A stretch of DNA of 64,000 bases from Photobacterium sp. DA100 (GCF_029223585.1 NZ_CP119423.1:434001-498000), one strand, 5' to 3'; positions 9,882-19,428 are shown, counted from the stretch's first letter. The notes: generated by a model not told the origin, from the letters alone. Translations and numbers: made by a program.

Positions 9882-9908
9882 AAAAAGCCGCGTCAAATGA
9901 CACGGCTT
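9882..9908 (-). terminator. Terminator of the second tRNA array
   Basis: On the minus strand an 11-bp stem AAGCCGTGTCA/TGACGCGGCTT (one G-T pair) with a 2-nt loop ends in TTTTT. It differs in sequence from the terminator of array 1. Confidence 0.85.
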
Positions 9909-9917
9909 TCTCTAAAG

Positions 9918-9993
9918 TGGCTCCCCCTGCAAGACTTGAACTTGCGACATACGGATTAACAGTCCGCCGTTCTACCGACTGAACTAAGGGGGA
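9918..9993 (-). tRNA. tRNA-Asn (GTT), variant T-arm isodecoder
   Basis: 76 nt with encoded CCA. Anticodon GTT, with the same CAAG/CTTG T-arm variant as the gene at 8083. Last gene of array 2. Confidence 0.97.
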
Positions 9994-9999
9994 ATTGTA

Positions 10000-10075
10000 T
10001 GGTGCCTCGAGGCGGAATCGAACCACCGACACGAGGATTTTCAATCCTCTGCTCTACCGACTGAGCTATCGAGGC
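10000..10075 (-). tRNA. tRNA-Phe (GAA)
   Basis: 76 nt with encoded CCA, anticodon GAA. Confidence 0.97.
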
Positions 10076-10136
10076 AAAAGTGCAGTCATAGGACTGACTT
10101 TTGCAAATGTTGTTTACACAACGCTTTGCTAAATAA

Positions 10137-10212
<76 letters not shown>

Positions 10213-10222
10213 ACACTAAAAG

Positions 10223-10298
10223 TGGCTCCCCCTGCGGGACTCGAACCTGCGACATACGGATTAACAGTCCGCCGTTCTACCAACTGAACTAAGGGGGA
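10223..10298 (-). tRNA. tRNA-Asn (GTT)
   Basis: 76 nt with encoded CCA, anticodon GTT, standard T-arm. Confidence 0.97.
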
Positions 10299-10346
10299 AT
10301 TATCTTTTTACGTCATGTTGCTAATTTCAAGCACCATAACTGAATA

Positions 10347-10422
10347 TGGTGCCTCGAGGCGGAATCGAACCACCGACACGAGGATTTTCAATCCTCTGCT
10401 CTACCGACTGAGCTATCGAGGC
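10347..10422 (-). tRNA. tRNA-Phe (GAA)
   Basis: 76 nt with encoded CCA, anticodon GAA. Confidence 0.97.
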
Positions 10423-10473
10423 AAAGCAAGAGCGGTTAAGACTCTGCTTCATCTTACCGAAGTAAGGAATAAA

Positions 10474-10549
<76 letters not shown>

Positions 10550-10559
10550 ACACTAAAAG

Positions 10560-10635
10560 TGGCTCCCCCTGCGGGACTCGAACCTGCGACATACGGATTA
10601 ACAGTCCGCCGTTCTACCAACTGAACTAAGGGGGA
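10560..10635 (-). tRNA. tRNA-Asn (GTT)
   Basis: 76 nt with encoded CCA, anticodon GTT, standard T-arm. Confidence 0.97.
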
Positions 10636-10680
10636 ATTATCTTTTAAATCATGTTGCTATCAAGCACCACAATATGAATA

Positions 10681-10756
10681 TGGTGCCTCGAGGCGGAATC
10701 GAACCACCGACACGAGGATTTTCAATCCTCTGCTCTACCGACTGAGCTATCGAGGC
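10681..10756 (-). tRNA. tRNA-Phe (GAA), first gene of array 2
   Basis: 76 nt with encoded CCA, anticodon GAA. First gene after the array 2 promoter. Confidence 0.97.
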
Positions 10757-10767
10757 AACGGAGCGCT

Positions 10768-10796
10768 ATTAAACGGTTTTTCGTTCTTTTCGTCAA
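10768..10796 (-). promoter_or_regulatory. Stable-RNA promoter of tRNA array 2
   Basis: On the minus strand: -35 TTGACG, 17-bp spacer, -10 TTTAAT, GC-rich discriminator (AGCGCTCCG). The boxes equal those of the array 1 promoter but the spacer sequence has diverged. Confidence 0.85.
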
Positions 10797-10877
10797 CCAT
10801 TTTTTTGAGAAAAATTTCATTGCCGCACTCGGTTGCCTGCTTTTTGCCCAGAAATGCCGGTTGTGGCTATTTCCTTG

Positions 10878-12023
10878 TCACTGGGTCAGATTTTTCCCTT
10901 GGTTGAACTCCTTCTGGAATGCGGTGACTTTCTCCAAATATCGCCGGGCTTCGGCATTGCGGTGCTTGTTGGTCAGTGCCCAATAAACTTGGTTAGGTTG
11001 CAAATTGTTCAAATTGGTCATCGCCCGCTGGCGGTCGGTGCTGTGGAAGGTGTTGAGTACTCCTCCGGTGCCGCCGTTATAGGCGGAAATCATGCTGTAG
11101 TGCAGTGACAGTGGATCGCGGACATCTTTCAAATAGCGGGTACGCAAGATGTAGAAGTAAGCGGTGCCCGTATCAATATTTCTCACTGGGTCAAACAGAT
11201 ATTCTGGGGTCGGTATGCCCGGCTTGTTTTTGACCAGTTTGAATACATCGGCCCCAGCGGTCTTCGGCACGACCTGCATCAGGCCATAGGCGTTGGCATG
11301 GCTGACCGCATAGGGGTTGAAGCTGCTCTCGGTCTTGATGATGGCATAGATCAAATCTTCGGCGATGCCGTAGCGGCGGGAAGCGTCGCGGACAATATCG
11401 GCGTACTTATAACTACGCTGGTTGGCGTGGTCGGCCACCATGGGGATCTCAACGTAGTAGACTTGGTGGAAACGTTCCGAGCGTTTCTTCAGTTTGCCGT
11501 TGATCAGGTAGTCTGCAAAACGGTTGGCACGCCACGACCACTCAATCGGTTTGCCTTCGTTGTCGAGTACCTGGCCATAGAGAAACGGCTTGCCGTTCAG
11601 ATCCACGGCCGAGTCGGAGTACAGGTCGACTCCGCCGGGGTTATCCGGTGTCAGCAGGGTGGTGGTGATGGCTTCCTTGAGGTGCTTGGTCGGCTCGGTT
11701 TTGGCGACGGTTTCGACAATAACAACACCACGTTCGAAATCGACATGGGCCCGGCTTTGGTAACCGTCGGTGTATTTGACGTATTGGCGCTTGCTGGCAA
11801 CCAGCGAGTCGTTATCCCCCCAATAGCGCTTTACCTGACCGCTGAATGAGTTCATCAACCGGTCAAGCGCGGCCGTGTCCTGGGTGAACTGGCCGGGCAG
11901 CGGGGCAAGGTTGTTGGCAAACCGGTTGGTCGTGTTGTAGTCGACATCGTAGAGTTGTTCGATAAACTCCCGGCTACAGCCGCTCAGCAGGAGCAGGGAC
12001 AAAAACAGCGCGTGTAATTTCAT
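10878..12023 (-). CDS. mltC: Membrane-bound lytic murein transglycosylase C
   Basis: 381 residues with a lipoprotein signal, LLLLSGC, placing the lipidated Cys at residue 16. After a DUF3393-like N-terminal half comes the SLT goose-lysozyme domain with catalytic Glu in KTESSFNPYAVS and the typical YGLMQV and YNGG motifs. The enzyme cleaves glycan strands to 1,6-anhydro muropeptides from the outer-membrane inner leaflet. A longer ATG at 12047 would place eight residues before the signal peptide, so 12023 was chosen. It is followed by a tRNA array and preceded by yggX and mutY on the same strand, the gene order known from enterobacteria and vibrios (mutY-yggX-mltC). Confidence 0.96.
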   Translation of the reverse strand: MKLHALFLSLLLLSGCSREFIEQLYDVDYNTTNRFANNLAPLPGQFTQDTAALDRLMNSFSGQVKRYWGDNDSLVASKRQYVKYTDGYQSRAHVDFERGVVIVETVAKTEPTKHLKEAITTTLLTPDNPGGVDLYSDSAVDLNGKPFLYGQVLDNEGKPIEWSWRANRFADYLINGKLKKRSERFHQVYYVEIPMVADHANQRSYKYADIVRDASRRYGIAEDLIYAIIKTESSFNPYAVSHANAYGLMQVVPKTAGADVFKLVKNKPGIPTPEYLFDPVRNIDTGTAYFYILRTRYLKDVRDPLSLHYSMISAYNGGTGGVLNTFHSTDRQRAMTNLNNLQPNQVYWALTNKHRNAEARRYLEKVTAFQKEFNQGKNLTQ

Positions 12024-12149
12024 AGTTCCGAAATACGAAAAAGGCATCGTTTGCCCAGTTTCCTAACCAGTTACAAAAGATGCCTGAATGAATGACTAAG
12101 GTGCTTCCCTTGAATTAAACGACCAAGCGAGGGGGAAGCATTAACGGAA

Positions 12150-12422
12150 TTATTCGCTCGGCGGCGTGTAACCGTCGATAACAACGTCCTGGCCTTCGAA
12201 CAAGAACTTCACCATTTCAGTTTCCAGCAACTTACGGTGATCCGGATCCATCATGTTAAGTTTTTTCTCGTTGATCAGCATTGTTTGCTTGCCTTGCCAC
12301 TCGGCCCACGCTTCTTTCGAGATGTTGTCGAAAATACGCTTGCCCAGTTCCCCCGGGTAGAGTTGGAAATCAAGGCCTTCAGCGTCTTTCTTAAGGCGGG
12401 CACAAAATACTGTACGGCTCAT
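12150..12422 (-). CDS. yggX: Fe(2+)-trafficking / oxidative protection protein YggX
   Basis: 90 residues, the usual size. It begins [20 protein letters not shown] with the conserved Cys 7, and has the family segment [20 protein letters not shown]. It is a small cytosolic protein thought to protect Fe-S enzymes and limit labile iron. The longer reading from 12509 includes intergenic repeat sequence and was rejected in favour of the ATG at 12422, which follows AAGGAAC. It is downstream of mutY, an Fe-S enzyme, in the conserved mutY-yggX pair. Confidence 0.95.
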   Translation of the reverse strand: MSRTVFCARLKKDAEGLDFQLYPGELGKRIFDNISKEAWAEWQGKQTMLINEKKLNMMDPDHRKLLETEMVKFLFEGQDVVIDGYTPPSE

Positions 12423-12455
12423 CAGGAAGTTCCTTCGTTTTAAGGTTTGCTTGGA

Positions 12456-12518
12456 TATACCCAAGTCTCTTGGATACCTATTTATACCATGCCTATATAC
12501 CCAAGTCATTTGGGTATA
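12456..12518. repeat. Pair of TATACCCAA palindromes between mutY and yggX
   Basis: Two 23-bp inverted repeats stand in tandem. At 12496-12518 TATACCCAA and TTGGGTATA flank a 5-nt loop perfectly. At 12456-12478 the same design is slightly degenerate (TTGGATACC). Related half-elements occur at 20323 and 51049. They look like a small dispersed palindromic repeat family. Confidence 0.7.
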
Positions 12519-12523
12519 AAGGT

Positions 12524-13582
12524 CTATTTGTTCAGCTCGTAACGCAAGCTCTCTAGGATTTGCTGGACTGGTGCTGCCAGGCCGATTTCTGCAGGTTGAT
12601 TGAGGTTATACCACTGGCCGTTGCCAGATTCACCGATGCCATTGGGTTGCTCAGACAGGCTCAGTTTGACAGGGACAATATCGAGGTGATAGTGGCTGAA
12701 GGTATGGCGGAACCCAATGAGCTGTTCTTGCGCAACGATGATTTCCCGCTGGCCAAGGCGCTGTTCGATCACCGGAGTAAGATCAGCCTGATCCTGCTGC
12801 GGGAAGCACCACAGACCGCCCCAGATCCCGACGGGGGGGCGCTTTTCCAGCCAGACATATTCACCGTACTGGAAGATCGCAAACCAAGCCTGTTTTTCCG
12901 GTAGGGTTTTCTTTGGTTTCTTGCCCGGGAAATCGGTTTGACGGCCCTGTGCCTTGGCTTCGCACAGCTTTGCTACCGGGCACAGCTCGCACTTGGGCTT
13001 GCTGCGGGTGCAGATCATCGCCCCCATATCCATCATCGCCTGGTTGTAGCGCTCCACACCTTGTGCTGGGGTGTTGGCCTCGGCAATGTCCCACAGTTTG
13101 TTTTCAACCGGTTTTTTGCCCGGCCAGCCTTCGACGGCATAGCAGCGGGACAAGGTCCGTTTCACATTGCCGTCAAGAATGGGGTGGTGCTGTTTGAGGG
13201 ACAGTGACAGCACGGCACCGGCGGTTGAGCGGCCGATACCCGGCAGGGCAATGACCTGTTCGAGGTCGGTCGGGAACTCGCCGTTATGGTGATCAACGAT
13301 ATGCTTGGCCGCCTTGTGCAGGTTGCGGGCACGGGCGTAGTAGCCAAGGCCGGTCCATAGGTGAAGCACCTCGTCCTGCTCGGCGCCAGCCAGATCGGCA
13401 ACGGTAGGGAAGCGCGCGATGAAGCGCTCGAAGTAGGGGATCACCGTGGCGACCTGGGTTTGCTGCAGCATGATTTCCGACAGCCAGACCTTGTAAGGGG
13501 TCTTTTGCTGCTGCCACGGCAGGGTTTTCCGGCCAAATTTGTCATACCACGCTAAAATGGCATCAGAGAAGGTATTGGTCAC
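12524..13582 (-). CDS. mutY: Adenine DNA glycosylase MutY
   Basis: 352 residues. The catalytic Glu is in [10 protein letters not shown] (E36). The helix-hairpin-helix is [12 protein letters not shown] and the catalytic Asp is in ILDGNVKR. The [4Fe-4S] loop is [17 protein letters not shown] (C-x6-C-x2-C-x5-C). The C-terminal NUDIX-like domain recognises 8-oxoG. The enzyme removes adenine mispaired with 8-oxoguanine. No ATG is available near the expected N-terminus, so the start is GTG at 13582. It is divergent from trmB and upstream of yggX. Confidence 0.97.
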   Translation of the reverse strand: MTNTFSDAILAWYDKFGRKTLPWQQQKTPYKVWLSEIMLQQTQVATVIPYFERFIARFPTVADLAGAEQDEVLHLWTGLGYYARARNLHKAAKHIVDHHNGEFPTDLEQVIALPGIGRSTAGAVLSLSLKQHHPILDGNVKRTLSRCYAVEGWPGKKPVENKLWDIAEANTPAQGVERYNQAMMDMGAMICTRSKPKCELCPVAKLCEAKAQGRQTDFPGKKPKKTLPEKQAWFAIFQYGEYVWLEKRPPVGIWGGLWCFPQQDQADLTPVIEQRLGQREIIVAQEQLIGFRHTFSHYHLDIVPVKLSLSEQPNGIGESGNGQWYNLNQPAEIGLAAPVQQILESLRYELNK

Positions 13583-13737
13583 AGTTTCAAGCTCACTTTA
13601 ATGACAGCCGTCTTCGCCTGTCTTATTTTTGGCCCTGATTGCACCACAAAGTTAGGGGCGCCGCAATCGATAGACTTGCACTTGCGCTGTAACTTTGGAT
13701 AATGCCGTTCCGTTTCTTTTTTGTTTGGATAGTAAGC

Positions 13738-14475
13738 ATGAGCGAAGTTTCAAAGAAGTCAGGTGAGGTTACCCTGAACGAATTTACCGAAGACGGCAAA
13801 CTGGTACGCAAGGTACGTAGCTTTGTTCGTCGTGAAGGTCGTTTGACCAAGGGCCAGGAAGCGGCCATGGAAAATAACTGGCCGGCGATGGGTATCGACT
13901 TCGCTCAGCAGATGCTGGACTGGAAAGAAGTGTTCAAGAACGAAAACCCAGTAACTCTGGAAATCGGCTTTGGTATGGGTGCCTCGCTGGTTGAGATGGC
14001 GAAGAACGCACCGGAGAAGAACTTCATCGGTATCGAAGTGCACAGCCCGGGTGTGGGTGCCTGCCTGATGGGTGCAGAAGAGGCGGGTCTGACCAATTTG
14101 CGCGTAATGTGCCACGATGGTGTGGAAGTGTTCGAGCACATGATCCCTGACGGCAGCCTGGACTGCGTTCAGCTGTTCTTCCCTGATCCATGGCACAAGG
14201 CGCGTCACCACAAGCGTCGTATCGTTCAGCCTGCTTTCGCAGAAATGCTGCGCAAGAAGCTGAAAATCGGTGGTATCTTCCACATGGCGACCGATTGGGA
14301 AAACTATGCCGAGCACATGGTTGAAGTGATGGATGCTGCGCCGGGCTATCGCAACACGGCGACAGATGGCCCTTACATCCCACGTCCTGAAGACCGTCCG
14401 CTGACCAAGTTTGAAGCTCGCGGCCACCGTTTGGGCCACGGCGTATGGGACATGAAATACGAGCGCACTGAATAA
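13738..14475 (+). CDS. trmB: tRNA (guanine-N7)-methyltransferase TrmB
   Basis: 245 residues. The SAM-binding motif is EIGFGMG followed by the acidic EVHSPG, and the catalytic segment is [15 protein letters not shown], diagnostic of TrmB. It makes m7G46 in the variable loop of many tRNAs. The ATG at 13738 was preferred over 13702 because the extra 12 residues (hydrophobic, Phe-rich) are absent from the family and the chosen start follows GGATAG. It is divergent from mutY, an arrangement shared with E. coli and vibrios. Confidence 0.96.
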   Translation: MSEVSKKSGEVTLNEFTEDGKLVRKVRSFVRREGRLTKGQEAAMENNWPAMGIDFAQQMLDWKEVFKNENPVTLEIGFGMGASLVEMAKNAPEKNFIGIEVHSPGVGACLMGAEEAGLTNLRVMCHDGVEVFEHMIPDGSLDCVQLFFPDPWHKARHHKRRIVQPAFAEMLRKKLKIGGIFHMATDWENYAEHMVEVMDAAPGYRNTATDGPYIPRPEDRPLTKFEARGHRLGHGVWDMKYERTE

Positions 14476-14534
14476 GCTTTCAGGCGTTGTTGGGCAAGGT
14501 ATTGCCACGCACCGGTGGGTGCATCAGTTGTTCG

Positions 14535-14563
14535 AAAAAGCCAACCTCAGGTTGGCTTTTTTA
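14535..14563 (+). terminator. Terminator between trmB and glutaminase
   Basis: An 11-bp stem AAAAGCCAACC/GGTTGGCTTTT with a TCA loop and a T-run. It ends 17 bp before the glutaminase start codon. Confidence 0.85.
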
Positions 14564-14579
14564 TCCTTGGAGATAAGTA

Positions 14580-15500
14580 ATGAAACCAACAGAGCAGTTG
14601 CTAAATGATATTTTAGATGAAGTCAGACCGCTGATCGGCAAAGGAAAGGTGGCTGATTATATCCCGGCTTTGGCGGAAGTTCCGGCCAGCAAGCTGGGGA
14701 TTGCTGTGTGTTATAACGATGGTGAAATTATCCAGGCTGGCGATAGCGAGGAAGGTTTCTCGATCCAGTCGATTTCCAAGGTGCTCAGCCTGACCCTGGC
14801 GATGACTCTCTATCAGCCGGAAGAAATCTGGCAGCGGGTAGGCAAGGAGCCATCGGGCCATGCGTTCAATTCGATGATCCAGCTAGAGCTGGAAAACGGT
14901 ATTCCGCGCAACCCGTTTATCAATGCCGGTGCCCTGGTGGTCTCCGATCTGCTGCACAGCCGCCTGTCGGCCCCACAGTACCGGATGCTGGAGCTGGTAC
15001 GTAACTTGGCCCAGAACCCGCACATCTGCTACGACAAGGTCGTTGCGGCATCTGAGATGCAGCACAGTGACCGCAATGCTTCGATTGCCTACCTGATGCG
15101 CTCATTCGGTAACTTCGACAACGAAGTGATGCCGGTACTGACCAATTACTTCAGCTATTGCGCGCTGAAGATGAGCTGTGTTGATTTGGCTAAGACTTTC
15201 AGCTACTTGGCAAATAAAGGGCTTCCTTTGGGCGCAAAAAAAACAATTATCACCCAAACTCAGTGTAAGCAAATGAATGCACTGTTGGCGACCTGTGGCT
15301 TGTATGACGGTGCTGGAGAATTTGCCTATCGGGTTGGTATGCCAGGCAAGTCCGGTGTGGGCGGTGGGATCATCGCTATCGTACCGGGTGAGATGGCCAT
15401 CGCGGTATGGTCACCAGAACTGGATCCTTCGGGGAACTCTCTGGCTGGCACGGCAGCCCTTGAATTGCTGGCCGAGCGGATCGGCCGTTCAATCTTTTAG
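14580..15500 (+). CDS. glsB: Glutaminase (serine-dependent beta-lactamase fold)
   Basis: 306 residues, full length for the family. The nucleophile motif SISK (residues 62-65) sits in [12 protein letters not shown], with [10 protein letters not shown] and the C-terminal [12 protein letters not shown] also conserved. It hydrolyses glutamine to glutamate and ammonia in the cytosol. GGAGATAAGTA precedes the ATG. The symbol follows the vibrio/E. coli single-domain glutaminase; glsA would be an equally valid label because the two cannot be separated here. A short DUF2884-like gene follows 51 bp later. Confidence 0.93.
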   Translation: MKPTEQLLNDILDEVRPLIGKGKVADYIPALAEVPASKLGIAVCYNDGEIIQAGDSEEGFSIQSISKVLSLTLAMTLYQPEEIWQRVGKEPSGHAFNSMIQLELENGIPRNPFINAGALVVSDLLHSRLSAPQYRMLELVRNLAQNPHICYDKVVAASEMQHSDRNASIAYLMRSFGNFDNEVMPVLTNYFSYCALKMSCVDLAKTFSYLANKGLPLGAKKTIITQTQCKQMNALLATCGLYDGAGEFAYRVGMPGKSGVGGGIIAIVPGEMAIAVWSPELDPSGNSLAGTAALELLAERIGRSIF

Positions 15501-15551
15501 CGGGGTAGCAGGGACTTAACCTTGGCCTATCCCGAAGATGGGGAGAGGCTT

Positions 15552-15953
15552 ATGTTGTTGCGTGTTGGTGGGGTCAAAATAGCGGTCTTAGGGATAGCCT
15601 TGTCATTTGGCGTGCAGGCCGATGAAGCGCCGGTGTGCCAGCTGGAGTGGCACAACCGCCTGAGTATGCAGGATGGGGCACTCAATCTGGAGCTGGAAGG
15701 CGAGAGCTTCCAGATCGAACCCAGCGGGCAGCTCTATTTCGGTGTCCACAAGGTGAAGCTCAGTGACGACCAGTCGGCCCTGCTGGCAGACTACCACCGC
15801 CTGATGGTCGACGACCTACCGTATACCCTGTCGCATTCGCAGCTGATCGACCAGGAACTGTGTGATCGGGTAGCTATGCGACAGGCTAAGGAAAGCGAAA
15901 TCCAATCCCAGATCCCCGCCCTCAAGCGCTGGCAGAGCGTGACTCTGGACTGA
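15552..15953 (+). CDS. Short DUF2884 (YggN)-like periplasmic protein
   Basis: 133 residues with an N-terminal signal peptide (LGIALSFGVQA, predicted cut before DEAP). The segment LELEGESFQIEPSGQLYFGV and what follows resembles the N-terminal half of YggN/DUF2884 (a core with ITPDGNVMFNG in E. coli). Only about half of the usual 230-240 residues are present. The stop is clean and I see no continuation in another frame in the next 150 bp, so this is either a short form or a truncated gene. The start at 15552 follows GGGGAGAGGC; an ATG-less extension to 15522 has no support. Function unknown. Confidence 0.65.
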   Translation: MLLRVGGVKIAVLGIALSFGVQADEAPVCQLEWHNRLSMQDGALNLELEGESFQIEPSGQLYFGVHKVKLSDDQSALLADYHRLMVDDLPYTLSHSQLIDQELCDRVAMRQAKESEIQSQIPALKRWQSVTLD

Positions 15954-15987
15954 TTCGTAAACTGCTAATGAGTTCAGGAAGCAGGGC

Positions 15988-16077
15988 AAAATTTCAAAAC
16001 CTATCCGCCATGGATGACCCGGGCTGGCGCACCTGAGGCGGAGCTACACGGATGTATCTATGCGTTTTTGAAATTTT
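15988..16077. repeat. 90-bp structured element with 12-bp terminal inverted repeats
   Basis: AAAATTTCAAAA at the left end is the exact reverse complement of TTTTGAAATTTT at the right end. Inside are CCGCC and GGCGG, which could form a second stem. It fills the convergent gap between the DUF2884-like gene and hemW. It may serve as a bidirectional terminator or be a dispersed mobile repeat. Confidence 0.6.
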
Positions 16078-16106
16078 CGTTCTGATGCCTGATTTATTTA
16101 TTGATT

Positions 16107-17270
16107 CTATTCTTCCTCTTCGTCGACAAATGCAGCGAGCAGGTCGTTGAGGAACAGTTTGCCGTGCTCGGTGATCTGCCATTGATCGCCTTTGTCTTCG
16201 AGGTAATTTTGCTCCAGCGCCCAGTCGATTGGCCCTTCAATGCTGGATAGCGGTAGGCCGGTACGCTCGACATAATCGTGTTTCGGACAAGCCTCAAGCA
16301 GGCGGAAGCGGTTCATGAAGAACTCGAACGGGCGCTCGCTATCGTCTACCTGAGTTTCCTGATCCAGGTAAGGTTTGGTCGGGTTGAGGTAGCCGCGCGG
16401 GTGCTTGACCTTGACGGTGCGGGTAATGGTCCCGTCGGCAAAACTCAGCTTGCCGTGGGCACCACAACCAATGCCCAGGTAATCCCCGAAACGCCAGTAG
16501 TTGAGGTTATGGCGGCACTGGCGGCCCGGTTTGCTGTAACCGGAGATCTCATACTGGACGTAGCCCGCTTCGGCCAGCATTTTGTGGCCTTGCTCGAAGA
16601 TCTCCCACAGATCGTCGTCGTCCGGTAACACCGGCGGCTTGGAATAGAACAGGGTGTTAGGCTCGATAGTGAGCTGGTACCAAGACAGGTGCGGCGGTTC
16701 TAGGGCAATGGCTTGTTTGAGATCCGACAGGGCATCATCGATGCTCTGATCCGGCAGGCCATGCATCAGGTCAATGTTGAAGCTATCAAGCCCCGCTTCT
16801 TGGGCGAGTTCCGCGGCGGTGATCGCCTCGCGGCTGCCGTGGATACGTCCGAGGCGTTTGAGTTTTTCGTCCTGGAAGCTCTGGATGCCGATCGAGATAC
16901 GGTTGACGCCGACTTCGCGGTAGGCGTTGAAACGGTCGGCCTCGACGGTGCCCGGATTGGCTTCCATGGTGATTTCGATATCGCTGCTGAATGGGATCCG
17001 CTGCTTGACGGCCTCAAGCAAGCGGCCGATCTCCGGCGCGGAGATCAGGCTCGGGGTACCACCACCGATGAAGATGGAATGCAGCTCCCGGCCCTGACTT
17101 GCCAAATCGTATTTTGCCAAGTCGGTATCGAGATCTTCGATAAGCGCATCAATATAGTCGAGCTCGGGAATATCAGCTTTCAGCGCATGGGAGTTGAAGT
17201 CGCAGTATGGGCACTTCTGGACACACCATGGGATGTGGATATACAGGCTCAGTGGTGGTGGTACTAGCAT
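16107..17270 (-). CDS. hemW: HemW, radical SAM heme chaperone
   Basis: 387 residues. The radical-SAM motif is CVQKCPYC with Cys 16, 20 and 23 and the extra aromatic/Asn pattern (FNSH) that separates HemW from oxygen-independent coproporphyrinogen oxidase HemN. The C-terminal HemN_C-like region is present and ends in an acidic tail (VDEEEE). The family binds heme and is proposed to insert it into respiratory enzymes; many databases still mislabel it hemN. It lies 3 bp after rdgB on the same strand, a conserved pair. Confidence 0.94.
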   Translation of the reverse strand: MLVPPPLSLYIHIPWCVQKCPYCDFNSHALKADIPELDYIDALIEDLDTDLAKYDLASQGRELHSIFIGGGTPSLISAPEIGRLLEAVKQRIPFSSDIEITMEANPGTVEADRFNAYREVGVNRISIGIQSFQDEKLKRLGRIHGSREAITAAELAQEAGLDSFNIDLMHGLPDQSIDDALSDLKQAIALEPPHLSWYQLTIEPNTLFYSKPPVLPDDDDLWEIFEQGHKMLAEAGYVQYEISGYSKPGRQCRHNLNYWRFGDYLGIGCGAHGKLSFADGTITRTVKVKHPRGYLNPTKPYLDQETQVDDSERPFEFFMNRFRLLEACPKHDYVERTGLPLSSIEGPIDWALEQNYLEDKGDQWQITEHGKLFLNDLLAAFVDEEEE

Positions 17271-17273
17271 GGT

Positions 17274-17867
17274 TTATGCTTCCTTCAGGGCGGCAAACAG
17301 CTTGGCAAGGGCCTTGCCGCGGTGTGACAGTTGTTTCTTACGTGCTGGCTCAAGCTCGGCAGAAGAGCACTGGTCTTCCGGCACCCAGAAAATCGGGTCG
17401 TAGCCAAAGCCATTTTCGCCGTGGGCTTCGGTTAGGATCTTGCCTTCCCAGCTGCCGTGGCAGACAAGCGGAGTCGGGTCGTTCTCGTGGCGCATCATGA
17501 CCAAGACGCAGTGGAAGCGGGCAGTACGCTTCTCTTCCGCAACGCCTTCCATTTCTTTGAGCAGTTTCTGCAGGTTTTCTTGATCAGAGGCCTCCTCGCC
17601 GGCAAAGCGGGCTGAGTAGATCCCCGGTGCCCCTTGCAGGTAGTCCACTTCGAGGCCCGAGTCATCGGCAATCGCCGGCAGGCCGGTTTCCTTGGTGGCG
17701 TGACGGGCTTTGATAATGGCGTTTTCGATAAAGGTGGTGCCGGTCTCGGCCACCGAAGAAACGTTGTAATCGCTCTGGGCGACGACATCGAAACCGAAAT
17801 CGGCCAGTAGGCTAGCCATTTCTTTCACTTTGCCCTGGTTACCAGTGGCCAGTACTAATTTGCTCAT
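17274..17867 (-). CDS. rdgB: dITP/XTP pyrophosphatase RdgB (Ham1 family)
   Basis: 197 residues, the same length as E. coli. It starts [17 protein letters not shown] with the SHR/K-type nucleotide-binding motif, has [20 protein letters not shown], and ends with the conserved LSHRGKAL. It removes non-canonical purine nucleoside triphosphates. The ATG at 17867 has a GAGGAAC ribosome site; an ATG at 17882 adds five residues only. It is followed 3 bp later by hemW. Confidence 0.96.
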   Translation of the reverse strand: MSKLVLATGNQGKVKEMASLLADFGFDVVAQSDYNVSSVAETGTTFIENAIIKARHATKETGLPAIADDSGLEVDYLQGAPGIYSARFAGEEASDQENLQKLLKEMEGVAEEKRTARFHCVLVMMRHENDPTPLVCHGSWEGKILTEAHGENGFGYDPIFWVPEDQCSSAELEPARKKQLSHRGKALAKLFAALKEA

Positions 17868-17914
17868 CACAGTTCCTCGCAATAAAGAGGGCGCTATCTT
17901 ATCTCACTGCCCGG

Positions 17915-17943
17915 AAAATAAAAGGGGAGCACGAGGCTCCCCT
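17915..17943 (-). terminator. Terminator downstream of the DUF4426 gene
   Basis: On the minus strand the stem AGGGGAGC/GCTCCCCT with a 5-nt loop is followed by TTTATTTT. It separates the DUF4426 gene from rdgB. Confidence 0.8.
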
Positions 17944-17979
17944 GTCTATACCGTCAATGAAGGCGACGAATTTATTGGT

Positions 17980-18417
17980 TCAGTCGACATAGAACGTCTG
18001 GTCAAACTCGATGCTGCCCCGGGTACCGTTGTGGGAGACATCAATGGAAAAGCTAAAGCGCTCTTCATTGGCATGTTTGATTTCAGCGATGTAATAAATG
18101 GCCGTCCCTTCCCGGACTTCGCGGAAGGACAGGTTTTTAATGGTGCCGAGCAGGTTCTTGGCCTGGCCATTGAGTACTGCGGTCACCGCAGGTTTGCCCG
18201 GCTGGGCCTTATCCAGCACGGTGACATTGATAACGGCTGAATACCGGCTGCGCTGGATCTTGTAGGTACTGGCCACGTCCGGGGTCAGGAAGGTCGACGG
18301 GAAGCTTGAATAGTGTACTTCCAAATCACCAATATTCTTGAACTGCTCGGCATGGGCCGCAAAGCTGGTGCTCAGGCTGGCGACTAGCAGGGCAAATAGG
18401 CTGAAAAGACGAGTCAT
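17980..18417 (-). CDS. DUF4426 domain periplasmic protein
   Basis: 145 residues with a clear signal peptide (LFALLVASLSTSFAAHA, cut before EQFKN). The mature part carries the segment GDLEVHYSSFPSTFLTPDVA and a predicted immunoglobulin-like beta fold, matching the DUF4426 family found in vibrios, Pseudomonas and Shewanella. In these genomes it typically sits between rdgB and yggU, as here. No function is established. It is bounded by its own terminator, so it may be a separate unit. Confidence 0.82.
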   Translation of the reverse strand: MTRLFSLFALLVASLSTSFAAHAEQFKNIGDLEVHYSSFPSTFLTPDVASTYKIQRSRYSAVINVTVLDKAQPGKPAVTAVLNGQAKNLLGTIKNLSFREVREGTAIYYIAEIKHANEERFSFSIDVSHNGTRGSIEFDQTFYVD

Positions 18418-18574
18418 TTTATTATCCTTCTATACGCACTGGGCAGAGTATTCCCCTGCACTGTTAGTGGGTATTGCTTAGTTCCATTATAGTTGTGACC
18501 AATGAGTCATGAAAAAGACTCAGATGAAAAACAGCCCGGCGTCTTAGCGGCGCCGGGCTGGTCATGGCTGTCGG

Positions 18575-18868
18575 TTACAGCAGAGCCTTGATCGGCTCGG
18601 GTATTGTTTTGGGGGCGGTGATACGCACTTGCTTATGACGTCCCAGCTCCCCTTTCTCGATGTCAATCTGGCCCTTGGCGACCTTGAACTGCTTGGACAG
18701 GTATTTGGCCAGATGGGCATTGGCCTTGCCATCTACCGGCGGGGCGGTGATCGCGACTTTGACTTCATCGCCGTGCAGGCCAACCACTTGGTCACGGCTA
18801 GCTTTGGGCTGGATATAAAGTCGCAGGATCAAATCGTCACCGTTGAGGTAGACAGCCTGTTGGCTCAT
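18575..18868 (-). CDS. yggU: UPF0235 / DUF167 protein YggU
   Basis: 97 residues. The family motifs [13 protein letters not shown] and [17 protein letters not shown] are present. It is a small cytosolic protein of unknown function whose structure is known in E. coli. Its start overlaps the yggT stop by 4 bp (ATGA), so the two are translationally coupled. Confidence 0.93.
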   Translation of the reverse strand: MSQQAVYLNGDDLILRLYIQPKASRDQVVGLHGDEVKVAITAPPVDGKANAHLAKYLSKQFKVAKGQIDIEKGELGRHKQVRITAPKTIPEPIKALL

Positions 18869-19419
18869 AGCTGGAACCAGATAGGACCAACGAAATCACC
18901 AATCAGGAAGTTGGCGAACTGCAGGCCGATAAACAGTACCAGCACACTCAGATCCAAGCCGCCCATTGCCGGAATGATACGGCGGATTGGGGCTGTCATC
19001 GGTTCGGTTAGCTGGTGCATCACGTATTCAACCGGGCTGCGACCCTGGCTGACCCAGCTCAGGATCGCGCGAAGCAGCAGTACCCAGAACAGCAGGCCGC
19101 CAGCGGCTTTCAGCAGCGACAGGGCGCCAATCCAGAAGTATTCAGGAGTGAACATGAAGCCACCGCCCAATACCAGCTGCAGGATAACGAACTTGCCCAT
19201 ACTCAGGATGTAGGCGAACAGCAGCGTAGCCACATCCAGTGAACCGATGGACGGGATAACGCGGCGTAGCGGGCCAACCACCGGCTGGGTCGCCTTGACG
19301 ATAAACTGTGAAAACGGATTGTAGAAATCGGCACGCGCCCACTGGAGCCAGATGCGCAGCAGCACGACCATAATGTAGAGATCAAATAGAGTACTGACTA
19401 GAAAACCAATTGAGTTCAT
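18865..19419 (-). CDS. yggT: YggT family integral membrane protein
   Basis: 184 residues with two YGGT repeats, each with a paired hydrophobic segment and the motif [20 protein letters not shown] or its second copy ([20 protein letters not shown]). About four to five membrane segments are expected. Homologs have been linked to cell-envelope and osmotic functions, but none is firm. It lies 9 bp after proC and overlaps yggU. Confidence 0.93.
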   Translation of the reverse strand: MNSIGFLVSTLFDLYIMVVLLRIWLQWARADFYNPFSQFIVKATQPVVGPLRRVIPSIGSLDVATLLFAYILSMGKFVILQLVLGGGFMFTPEYFWIGALSLLKAAGGLLFWVLLLRAILSWVSQGRSPVEYVMHQLTEPMTAPIRRIIPAMGGLDLSVLVLFIGLQFANFLIGDFVGPIWFQL

Positions 19420-19428
19420 ATACTAACC

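Noticed and set aside
11298..11849. 183-codon plus-strand ORF inside mltC
   Set aside because: Antisense to a clear MltC lytic transglycosylase; no independent signal.
16713..17267. 184-codon plus-strand ORF inside hemW
   Set aside because: Antisense to HemW, whose radical-SAM motif and length fix the real frame.
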